Source: Ruminococcus sp.
GTDB taxonomy: Bacteria; Bacillota; Clostridia; Oscillospirales; Ruminococcaceae
NCBI GenBank assembly: GCA_019417865.1
Contig: DYCW01000370.1
Location: 1-7,615, forward strand
Length of the DNA stretch: 7,615 nt
Direction: 5' to 3'
In this document: piece after piece, positions 1-5,192 of the stretch
How the letters are laid out: every line of letters begins with the position of its first letter
Numbering within the stretch: the first letter of the stretch is position 1
Notes under the pieces: generated by a model
Seen by the model: only the letters and a program-made list of their open reading frames with translations
Database searches by the model: none
What the model was told of the DNA's origin: nothing
Translations under genes and position numbers: made by a program

Positions 1-525
1 GTCCTGTTCTTCCAATGCTGCCTCATCCGGCAATGCATCATAAACAGCATCCAGCATATCCCCGCTGCCGTGTCCATGTTCTGCGGAAACCGGAAACGGA
101 TCGCCCAGTCCCAAATTATAAAATTCATACAATTCCATCGGCGGTTCCCCGATTTTATCGCACTTATTGACCGCTAAAATAATTGGTTTTCCGCTCTTTT
201 GCAGCATATTGGCAACCGCACTGTCATCCGCTGTGACACCGCAGCGGACATCTGTGACCAAAACAATCACATCCGCCTGTTCAATGGCAAGCTGTGCCTG
301 CTGCCGCATCTGCTTTAAAATAATATCCTCAGTGGTTGGTTCAATGCCGCCGGTATCCACCAGCATAAAGGCACGATCCCGCCACTCACACTTTGCATAA
401 ATCCGGTCACGGGTCACTCCAGGGGTATTTTCTACAATCGAAAGCCGTTTTCCAATCAGCTTATTAAACAGAGTAGACTTTCCGACATTCGGTCTGCCTA
501 CGACTGCTACAATCGGCAATGCCAT
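1..525 (-). CDS. der: Ribosome-associated GTPase Der (EngA), N-terminal 175 residues; 3' end beyond the left edge
   Basis: Der is a tandem-domain GTPase needed for late assembly of the 50S ribosomal subunit. Only the first GTPase domain is in the window. Seen in the translation: the P-loop G1 motif GRPNVGKST at residues 10-18, a switch region with TPGVTRD at 34-40, G3 DTGG at 57-60, G4 NKCD at 120-123, and a G5-like SAEHG from 147. The reading frame is open to the window edge; family members are about 440 residues long, so the second G domain and KH-like domain lie outside. The start at 525 is chosen because AAGGAG at 535-540 sits 9 bases upstream. An in-frame ATG at 531 lies only 3 bases from that site, which is too close. 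The gene follows the rpmF terminator, so it probably has its own promoter. The N-terminal start and GRPNVGKSTLFN context favour Der over Era or other TrmE-like GTPases. Confidence 0.97.
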   Translation of the reverse strand, partial: MALPIVAVVGRPNVGKSTLFNKLIGKRLSIVENTPGVTRDRIYAKCEWRDRAFMLVDTGGIEPTTEDIILKQMRQQAQLAIEQADVIVLVTDVRCGVTADDSAVANMLQKSGKPIILAVNKCDKIGEPPMELYEFYNLGLGDPFPVSAEHGHGSGDMLDAVYDALPDEAALEEQD

Positions 526-552
526 TGGCATCCACTCCTTTCTGTCTTCGGT

Positions 553-581
553 ATTCTCTAAAATTTTCCCCAATCAGACAA
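553..581 (-). promoter_or_regulatory. Candidate sigma-A promoter for der
   Basis: Reading on the minus strand, TTGTCT (576-581) and GAGAAT (553-558) are separated by 17 bases, each matching the consensus at 4 of 6 positions. The position fits, between the rpmF terminator and the der ribosome binding site, where a promoter is expected. The match is weak and the assignment tentative. Confidence 0.3.
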
Positions 582-595
582 AAAATACATGATGG

Positions 596-628
596 AAAAA
601 GGGAGAGGCGAACCATTCCGCCTCTCCC
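596..628 (-). terminator. Rho-independent terminator after rpmF
   Basis: The arms at 601-610 (GGGAGAGGCG) and 619-628 (CGCCTCTCCC) are a perfect 10-bp GC-rich inverted repeat with an 8-base loop. On the minus strand the hairpin is followed by a run of five T (600-596). It lies 16 bases past the rpmF stop and ends the yceD-rpmF transcript before der. Confidence 0.93.
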
Positions 629-644
629 CCTCAACGTAGGTTGC

Positions 645-830
645 TTATTCAGCGTCCATCTTCAATACAGCAACACCCTTATAATATCCGCAAGCTTTGC
701 AGACCTTATGCGGTGCTTTGTATGCACCACAATGATCACATACAGTCATTGCCGGTGCATCCAGCTTCCATACAGCAGAACGTCTCTTATCCCGTCTTGC
801 CTTGGAAACCTTTCTCTTTGGTACAGCCAT
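645..830 (-). CDS. rpmF: 50S ribosomal protein L32
   Basis: This is a small basic protein of the large ribosomal subunit, 61 residues long, the usual size for L32. It begins with the family signature MAVPKRKVSKARRDKRR. It carries a zinc-ribbon made of two CxxC pairs, CDHC at residues 31-34 and CKAC at 44-47, so this is the zinc-binding (C+) form rather than the cysteine-free paralogue some bacteria use under zinc starvation. The start is set by AGGAGG at 838-843, 7 bases upstream of the ATG. The gene follows yceD with a 15-base gap, the classic yceD-rpmF pair, and is followed by a strong terminator. It is transcribed from the promoter upstream of yceD. Confidence 0.99.
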   Translation of the reverse strand: MAVPKRKVSKARRDKRRSAVWKLDAPAMTVCDHCGAYKAPHKVCKACGYYKGVAVLKMDAE

Positions 831-845
831 GGTGGCACCTCCTTT

Positions 846-1301
846 TTACTTCAGACAGTCACAAGTGGATGTATTCCAATCGCACCCGCAAATATAGCAC
901 AAACCTTTGCAGTCCTCCCGACAAAGCAGCTTTGTTGGAAGCATCAGCAGTAAGTCTGAGATTGCTGTCTCATTCAAATCAATCCTGTCATGTTCAGCGA
1001 CCAGATAGGCATCATATGCCGGGTTATCACTGTGCAATGACGGCACAACGGTGTGAGAAAATGCATACGAAAAGGAAGGCGTAAACGGTTTCAGACAACG
1101 ATCACAGACCGCCTCCAAACGACAAGACACCGTATAGGACAACGTCACAATACCAGCACGGTTTACCAATTCTCCCTCCACAGCAATCGGCTCTGCAAAT
1201 GTATATCCATGCACGTCCTCCAATTCCGAAATCGGAATGAGATAGGATACCGGCAGATGCATTCCGGTTACCTGAAAGATTTCCCGAAGCTGTAATTCCA
1301 T
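846..1301 (-). CDS. yceD: YceD/DUF177 family protein, 23S rRNA accumulation factor
   Basis: The 151-residue protein belongs to the YceD (DUF177) family. Members are nearly always encoded next to rpmF, and the family has been linked to 23S rRNA accumulation and ribosome biogenesis; the biochemical role remains unclear. Seen in the sequence: a central CDRCL (Cys66, Cys69) and a C-terminal cysteine-rich segment with LCREDCKGLCYICGCDWN, residues about 126-142 (Cys127, 131, 135, 138, 140, then 147 and 149). This matches the family pattern of a CxxxCxGLCxxCG tail and may bind metal. The frame could extend 9 codons upstream to 1328, but that codon precedes the predicted transcription start (about 1324). 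The ATG at 1301 has AAAGGA just upstream (AGGA at 1308-1311), so 1301 is preferred. It forms a bicistronic unit with rpmF. Confidence 0.93.
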   Translation of the reverse strand: MELQLREIFQVTGMHLPVSYLIPISELEDVHGYTFAEPIAVEGELVNRAGIVTLSYTVSCRLEAVCDRCLKPFTPSFSYAFSHTVVPSLHSDNPAYDAYLVAEHDRIDLNETAISDLLLMLPTKLLCREDCKGLCYICGCDWNTSTCDCLK

Positions 1302-1330
1302 AGTCTTTCCTTTCACACACTGCAACAATT

Positions 1331-1360
1331 ATTATATACTACTTCCGTCCTAGTTGTCAA
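1331..1360 (-). promoter_or_regulatory. Consensus sigma-A promoter of the yceD-rpmF operon
   Basis: On the minus strand, a perfect TTGACA (1355-1360) and a perfect TATAAT (1331-1336) are separated by 18 bases. Transcription would begin near 1324, giving a leader of roughly 24 bases before the yceD ATG. It starts upstream of yceD but downstream of the P-loop gene stop (1392), so yceD-rpmF can be expressed independently of the genes before it. Such a strong promoter fits a ribosomal protein operon. Confidence 0.85.
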
Positions 1361-1391
1361 GCTTTTTTTTCAAAAACCTGTAAAAAGGCAC

Positions 1392-1799
1392 TTAGTCCAG
1401 AAAACGGGTGACACTTGCCGGCAGTTCTTCGTTATCTGCGGAAACAGTAAATACAACCGTTACATCCTCGCCAGTCAGCTTGTCCAGCTTGTTCAGCATC
1501 AGACCAAATTCATCAAAGTCTGCACCTGCAATCCGGAAAATACCGTCTACGAAGATTTCCTTAATGTCATAATTTCCTGCCAGCATACCAGCTACAAAAC
1601 CATAGAATGCATCAAAGCTGCCAATCGCAAACTGATCTACATCACACCATCTTACCTTATAGCTGATGGAACGGCGGAGCGTTTCTCCCTTTTCCACGCA
1701 AACCAGACAACCATTGGTATCCTTCACCGCACTGTTGATCTGATCAATCAGAACCTTGGTCTTACCGCTGCCTTTTCTACCTGTAATCAACTGTATCAT
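1392..1799 (-). CDS. Small P-loop nucleotide-binding protein, function unknown
   Basis: This is a 135-residue protein with a clear Walker A motif, GRKGSGKT, at residues 7-14, directly after the first beta strand (MIQLIT). A plausible Walker B strand, IFVD, lies at 82-85, and a later hydrophobic strand ending in VVFTVS spans 115-120. This is a compact P-loop NTPase core with no obvious extra domain, signal peptide or membrane segment. Similar short proteins occur in Clostridia, often labelled 'ATPase' or mislabelled 'PilT-like'. That is from memory, and I do not assign a function. The ATG at 1799 has AAAGGAG about 7 bases upstream. The gene follows pgi after a 41-base gap with no terminator, so it is probably co-transcribed with pgi; the yceD promoter lies just downstream. 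Alternatives such as a nucleoside kinase are possible, but no substrate motif is visible. Confidence 0.85.
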   Translation of the reverse strand: MIQLITGRKGSGKTKVLIDQINSAVKDTNGCLVCVEKGETLRRSISYKVRWCDVDQFAIGSFDAFYGFVAGMLAGNYDIKEIFVDGIFRIAGADFDEFGLMLNKLDKLTGEDVTVVFTVSADNEELPASVTRFLD

Positions 1800-1840
1800 A
1801 AATAAGCTCCTTTCATGTCTGAAGACATTGTGTTCTCTTT

Positions 1841-3175
1841 TTAGTTCAGCTTTGCTTCCAACTCTGCCTTGCGGTCTTCGTAACCCGGCTTACCCAGCAA
1901 TGCGAACATATTCTTCTTATAGCTTTCAACACCTGGCTGATTGAACGGATTCACACCCAGCAGGTAACCGGAAATAGCACAAGCCTTTTCAAAGAAATAA
2001 ATCAAATAGCCAAGACTCTTTTCTGTGGTGTCATCCAGTTCCAGGATCATGTTCGGTACGCCGCCTTCCGTGTGTGCCAGAATCACGCCCTCCAGTGCCT
2101 TGTGATTGACAACCGACATATTCTGATTGGTCAGGAAATTCAGACCATCCAGATTTTCGGCATCCGGTTCCAGGAAGAAATCCTGCTTCGGCTTCTTAAT
2201 ATCCACAACGGTTTCAAAGAGAATTCTTGCACCCTCCTGAATATACTGCCCCATAGAGTGCAGATCTGTCGAAAAGACACCAGCAGCCGGATAAATTCCC
2301 TTGTTGTCCTTGCCTTCGCTCTCGCCAAACAGCTGCTTATACCATTCCGACATCATGACAAAGTTCGGATCATAGGAAACCAGCATTTCCACAGACTTGC
2401 CCTTCCGGTAAAGAATGTTCCGCAGGGCAGCATATTTGTAGCAGTCATTGTTTTCAAAATCTGCCATGTAATCCTGCTGTGCCTGTGCAGCACCATCCAT
2501 CAGTGCCTGAATGTCGCAGCCTGCAACCGCAATCGGCAGCAGTCCAACCGCAGTCAGAACAGAATACCGCCCGCCGACATCATCCGGTACGACAAATGTT
2601 TCGTAACCTTCCGCATCTGACAGATTCTTCAATGTGCCCTTTGCCTTGTCAGTGGTGGCAAAAATCCGTTCCTTTGCCCCTTCCTTGCCGTACTTTTCCT
2701 CTACCAGCTTCTTAAACACACGGAATGCCAAAGCGGGTTCTGTGGTGGTGCCAGACTTGGAAATGACATTCACGGAAATGTCCTTGCCCTCACAGATTGC
2801 AAGCACATCCTGCAAATAAGACGGATTGATATTATTGCCGACATAATAGATGTCCGGTGTATCTTTCTTCTTGTTATTGTAGAAAGAGGACTGTAAAAAT
2901 TCGATTGCAGCCCGTGCACCCAGATAAGAACCGCCAATGCCGATGACAATCAAAATATCAGAATTGCTCTGAATCTTCTTTGCAGCAGCCTGAATCCTTG
3001 CAAATTCTTCTTTGTCATAATCGGTTGGCAAAGTCAGCCAGCCCAGAAAATCACTGCCCAGACCCGTTTTATCATGCAGTATCTTTGCACATGCCTCTAC
3101 TGCCGGTGCAATTCCTTTGAGTTCCTCTTCTCCGACAAAAGGTGCCAGATATTTGGTATTCAACTTTAAAGCCAT
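1841..3175 (-). CDS. pgi: Glucose-6-phosphate isomerase
   Basis: Pgi interconverts glucose 6-phosphate and fructose 6-phosphate in glycolysis and gluconeogenesis, in the cytoplasm. The 444-residue length matches the short bacterial form seen in Bacillota. Seen in the translation: IGIGGSYLGARAA at 78-90, the phosphate-binding loop SKSGTTTEPALAF at 139-151, GGRYS at 201-205, LFGESEGKD at 282-290 and NQPGVESYKK at 412-421. By alignment with known isomerases from memory, the catalytic residues are likely Glu285, His306 and Lys420, all present, so the enzyme should be active. The ATG at 3175 has GGAGGG (3185-3190) 9 bases upstream. It has its own promoter about 75 bases upstream and is followed closely by the P-loop gene. 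Confidence 0.99.
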   Translation of the reverse strand: MALKLNTKYLAPFVGEEELKGIAPAVEACAKILHDKTGLGSDFLGWLTLPTDYDKEEFARIQAAAKKIQSNSDILIVIGIGGSYLGARAAIEFLQSSFYNNKKKDTPDIYYVGNNINPSYLQDVLAICEGKDISVNVISKSGTTTEPALAFRVFKKLVEEKYGKEGAKERIFATTDKAKGTLKNLSDAEGYETFVVPDDVGGRYSVLTAVGLLPIAVAGCDIQALMDGAAQAQQDYMADFENNDCYKYAALRNILYRKGKSVEMLVSYDPNFVMMSEWYKQLFGESEGKDNKGIYPAAGVFSTDLHSMGQYIQEGARILFETVVDIKKPKQDFFLEPDAENLDGLNFLTNQNMSVVNHKALEGVILAHTEGGVPNMILELDDTTEKSLGYLIYFFEKACAISGYLLGVNPFNQPGVESYKKNMFALLGKPGYEDRKAELEAKLN

Positions 3176-3257
3176 AACTACGTTCCCTCCATTTTCATAA
3201 AAGGGTGGTTCATGCCATACAAGACGCAGGGCACTCCCCTACCAATTTACCATATAC

Positions 3258-3286
3258 ATCATACTATATTTTCACACGAATTGCAA
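3258..3286 (-). promoter_or_regulatory. Sigma-A promoter for pgi
   Basis: On the minus strand, TTGCAA (3281-3286) and TATGAT (3258-3263) are separated by 17 bases. The -10 box matches at 5 of 6 positions and the -35 at 4 of 6. Predicted initiation near 3251 gives a leader of about 75 bases, which contains the pgi ribosome binding site. Confidence 0.65.
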
Positions 3287-3289
3287 GGG

Positions 3290-3301
3290 GAATCCGGATT
3301 C
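3290..3301. repeat. 12-bp perfect palindrome just upstream of the pgi promoter
   Basis: GAATCCGGATTC reads the same on both strands and lies 3 bases beyond the -35 box of the pgi promoter, in the gap after the dacA homologue. It is not followed by a T-run on the minus strand, so it is not a terminator for the dacA homologue. It could be an operator for a dimeric regulator, or chance. Confidence 0.35.
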
Positions 3302-3327
3302 TTGTATTTTTTCAACAAAATTAAACA

Positions 3328-4461
3328 TTAAAATTTAAGCATTTTGACTGTAATTTTGGTCAATGCACGGGAAAACGTCATCGCTTCCACTGGTTCTGTG
3401 GTCACAAGTGCGGTTTCATAAAGTAAGGTATCGCCATTATAGAAGGCAACGCTGCCGATTTTCCGACCCTTCTGCACGGGGGCTTCCACATAGGCAGGCA
3501 GCTGCAAAACAGCGGTCAGATCGGGCTGTGACTTCGGCACCACCACGCCGTGCAGGGAATCCGCCGCAAAGCAAACGGAAGCAGACACCCCGCCACGCAC
3601 GGGAATTGGCTTTAGAAATTCATCTGAAAACGCTGGCTGCATCACACGATACTGCGAAAAGCCGGTTTTCAGTAGTTGCTTACCGTCTGCAAACCGCTGA
3701 TCTTCTTCCCCATTTAAAATCACAGCAATACACGTCATGCCATTGCGAGTTGCTCCCTCCGCCAGACACCAGCCGGACTGCTCTGTATGGCAGGCTTTAA
3801 AGCCAATGTGTCCTTCATAAGTACGGGAAAGTGTATTTTCATTGACCAGTTCGGTTGCCTCACCCCGCAGGAAATCCCGCCATGTCTGAAAAAACGATGT
3901 AAGGCAAGTAAACTCTGCCAGCCTGCGGCAAAGCAATGCCATATCCCGTGCAGTTGTCAGCTGTTTCGGATCATCATATCCCTGCGGGCTGGTGAAAACC
4001 GTCTGCCGCATCCCCAGGTCAAAGGCTCGTGCATTCATCTCCATCACAAAGGCATCCTGACTGCTGCTAATGCCTTCTGCAAGCACCGTGGCTGCATCAT
4101 TGGCATTGCCGATGATCACGGCTTTCAGCAAATCAGAAACAGTCATAGTCTCTCCAGATACCAGCCAAACAGTTGCCCCTTTACAGTTATTCACACTGTC
4201 GGAAGCCGTCAGTACCGTATCCATTGTCCAGTTCCCCGACTCCAGCTGTTCTGCTGCAAGCAGTACCGTCATCAATTTTGCAAGCATCCCCATTGGCATG
4301 GGAACATCTGCCTGCTGTTCTTCCAGAATTGTCCCGCTTTCCTGCTCCATCAGCACATAAGCCTTTGTAGAAACCACATTCTCTTCCGCTGCTGCCTGCA
4401 TGGGAAAACAACAAAAAAATGTAATATAAAATATCAAAACACCTGCAACGAATTTTCGCAT
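3328..4461 (-). CDS. DacA-like D,D-carboxypeptidase homologue (peptidase S11) with degenerate active site, probable pseudoenzyme
   Basis: The 377-residue protein has the layout of low-molecular-weight penicillin-binding proteins that trim the terminal D-Ala from peptidoglycan stem peptides. It has a signal peptide (basic MRK, hydrophobic residues 5-20, likely cleavage near QAAA/EE around 26), an S11 transpeptidase-like domain, and a PBP5-type C-terminal beta domain from about 280 (VVVPKSQPDL, then LPAYVEAPVQKGRKIGSV). It ends in a short basic-hydrophobic tail that may contact the membrane. All three catalytic motifs are altered: SxxK is M-L-A-K (Met59 replaces the nucleophile Ser; Lys62 kept), SxN is N-A-N (119-121), and KTG is K-A-C (222-224). 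Flanking sequence (KLMT, NDAA, the SGWCLAEGATRNGMTCIAVIL run) still fits the family. The frame is intact, so it is not a decayed pseudogene. The ATG at 4461 is chosen: AGGAGG (4470-4475) is 8 bases upstream and overlaps an alternative GTG at 4470. No terminator is seen before pgi. Confidence 0.9.
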   Translation of the reverse strand: MRKFVAGVLIFYITFFCCFPMQAAAEENVVSTKAYVLMEQESGTILEEQQADVPMPMGMLAKLMTVLLAAEQLESGNWTMDTVLTASDSVNNCKGATVWLVSGETMTVSDLLKAVIIGNANDAATVLAEGISSSQDAFVMEMNARAFDLGMRQTVFTSPQGYDDPKQLTTARDMALLCRRLAEFTCLTSFFQTWRDFLRGEATELVNENTLSRTYEGHIGFKACHTEQSGWCLAEGATRNGMTCIAVILNGEEDQRFADGKQLLKTGFSQYRVMQPAFSDEFLKPIPVRGGVSASVCFAADSLHGVVVPKSQPDLTAVLQLPAYVEAPVQKGRKIGSVAFYNGDTLLYETALVTTEPVEAMTFSRALTKITVKMLKF

Positions 4462-4517
4462 ATTGTACACCTCCTATCAGCGTGCCCTTTCTTCTAAACG
4501 GAATATCAGCCCACTGT

Positions 4518-4523
4518 ATTGTA
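4518..4523 (-). promoter_or_regulatory. Candidate -10 element for the dacA homologue
   Basis: TACAAT on the minus strand matches the sigma-A -10 box at 5 of 6 positions and lies between the upstream terminator and the ribosome binding site. No good -35 box is visible at 16 to 18 bases spacing, so another sigma factor or an activator may be involved. Confidence 0.35.
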
Positions 4524-4559
4524 TGCGAAAATCGCCAGAAACAGACATCTACAGAACAG

Positions 4560-4588
4560 AAAAAGAGCGGCAATCGCATTGCCGCTCT
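4560..4588 (-). terminator. Rho-independent terminator after the HPr-like gene
   Basis: A perfect 10-bp stem is formed by AGAGCGGCAA (4564-4573) and TTGCCGCTCT (4579-4588) with a 5-base loop. On the minus strand it is followed by five T. It lies about 38 bases after the HPr-like stop codon and isolates that gene from the dacA homologue. Confidence 0.93.
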
Positions 4589-4626
4589 CTCCCTCTTACT
4601 ATTCTACTCAATCTTTGAATGACAAC

Positions 4627-4857
4627 TTACTTTACAATAAACTTGCCGATTGCTTTAATCAATGCCTCCGGATCTTCGGTGTGTGCCTGCAGCTTAATCG
4701 GCTTGGACAAATCCAGACTGAAGATACCCATAATAGACTTTGCATCCACTGCATACCGACCGGATACCAAATCGATGTCATAATTGAACAGCATCACGGT
4801 GTTTACAAAATCCTTTACATCATTGATTGCCTGCAGAGAAATCATTGTTTCATACAT
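4627..4857 (-). CDS. HPr-like protein lacking the phosphotransfer histidine
   Basis: This 76-residue protein resembles HPr, the phosphocarrier of the sugar phosphotransferase system. The regulatory-site region is well kept: AKSIMGIFSLDL at residues 39-50, where Ser41 corresponds to HPr Ser46, the target of HPr kinase in Bacillota. The active-site segment GIHARPA around His15 is absent, replaced by AINDVKDFV (10-18), and the protein has no histidine except His59. It therefore cannot carry phosphate for sugar transport in the usual way. Bacillus Crh similarly lacks His15 and works in catabolite repression, so a regulatory role is possible but inferred. The frame extends upstream to 5049, but the ATG at 4857 is preferred: AGGAGG (4866-4871) is 8 bases upstream, and the longer version would run through the promoter. 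It is monocistronic, with its own promoter and terminator. Confidence 0.87.
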   Translation of the reverse strand: MYETMISLQAINDVKDFVNTVMLFNYDIDLVSGRYAVDAKSIMGIFSLDLSKPIKLQAHTEDPEALIKAIGKFIVK

Positions 4858-4969
4858 AACGCATGCCTCCTTAGGTCCTACCCCAAACATATATTTTTGT
4901 ATGACTTTTGCTGTCCAGAGCGGCTCGACACATTCTAGTATCACTGTCGTTTTCCGTTCTGTTGTCCTT

Positions 4970-4998
4970 AGTATACTACAATTTTTTTTTTTTGTCAA
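4970..4998 (-). promoter_or_regulatory. Sigma-A promoter for the HPr-like gene with A-tract spacer
   Basis: On the minus strand, a perfect TTGACA (4993-4998) is followed after 17 bases by TATACT (4970-4975, 5 of 6). Most of the spacer is a run of A (plus-strand T at 4982-4992). Initiation near 4963 would give a leader of about 105 bases. Confidence 0.8.
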
Positions 4999-5003
4999 GA
5001 TGA

Positions 5004-5032
5004 TTGCTTTATTTTCGTGATTATAGTATAAT
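5004..5032 (+). promoter_or_regulatory. Sigma-A promoter for mtaB
   Basis: TTGCTT (5004-5009) and a perfect TATAAT (5027-5032) are separated by 17 bases. Initiation near 5039 places the first codons of the longer possible reading frame (from 5004) upstream of the transcript, which argues for the internal start of mtaB. Confidence 0.78.
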
Positions 5033-5174
5033 AGGGACGGAAATGGCATCCTTTTTTTTATTCACACCCACTAAACTATGTGGAATTTGTGTGACAAACA
5101 GAACAAAACAGAAACACAAAGCCCCTGTTTTGCTTGCAATTGATCCAATATTCCCTGCCGTTTCGTATGATCTG

Positions 5175-5182
5175 AAAGGAGG
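5175..5182 (+). promoter_or_regulatory. Ribosome binding site that sets the mtaB start
   Basis: AAAGGAGG is close to full complementarity with the 16S rRNA tail and lies 10 bases before an in-frame TTG at 5193. There is no in-frame ATG nearby; the ATG at 5198 is in another frame. Confidence 0.75.
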
Positions 5183-5192
5183 CTCTCTTTCA

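Larger units (their letters stand above)
4858..5192. other. Divergent intergenic region between the HPr-like gene and mtaB
   Basis: This 335-base stretch holds no convincing gene. It contains two outward-facing sigma-A promoters back to back (-35 boxes 4993-4998 minus and 5004-5009 plus), a run of twelve T at 4982-4993, a leader of about 110 bases on the minus side and a leader of about 150 bases on the plus side. I could not recognise a riboswitch, T-box or attenuator in either leader. Confidence 0.8.

Noticed and set aside
1361..1391. T-run and A-run pair after the P-loop gene that could form a hairpin
   Set aside because: The stem would be almost entirely A-T and there is no GC-rich core, so it is not a credible terminator.
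1815..1828. Inverted repeat ATGTCT-GA-AGACAT just before the P-loop gene
   Set aside because: The 2-base centre leaves only a weak hairpin, it has no T-run, and such short repeats arise often by chance.
2072..2620. Open plus-strand frame of 182 codons opposite pgi
   Set aside because: It is antisense to a fully convincing pgi, has no family resemblance and no fitting ribosome binding site; it is a shadow frame.
3787..4497. Open plus-strand frame of 236 codons opposite the dacA homologue
   Set aside because: Its composition (rich in Cys, His, Gln) is typical of antisense frames, and the minus-strand gene has a signal peptide, domain matches and a ribosome binding site.
4858..5049. N-terminal extension of the HPr-like protein up to 5049
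   Set aside because: It would read through the promoter and the A-tract and does not resemble HPr; the ATG at 4857 has an ideal ribosome binding site.
5039..5192. Possible riboswitch or T-box in the mtaB leader
   Set aside because: Only a weak AAAACAG/CTGTTTT pairing is visible, with no recognisable conserved core and no terminator hairpin.
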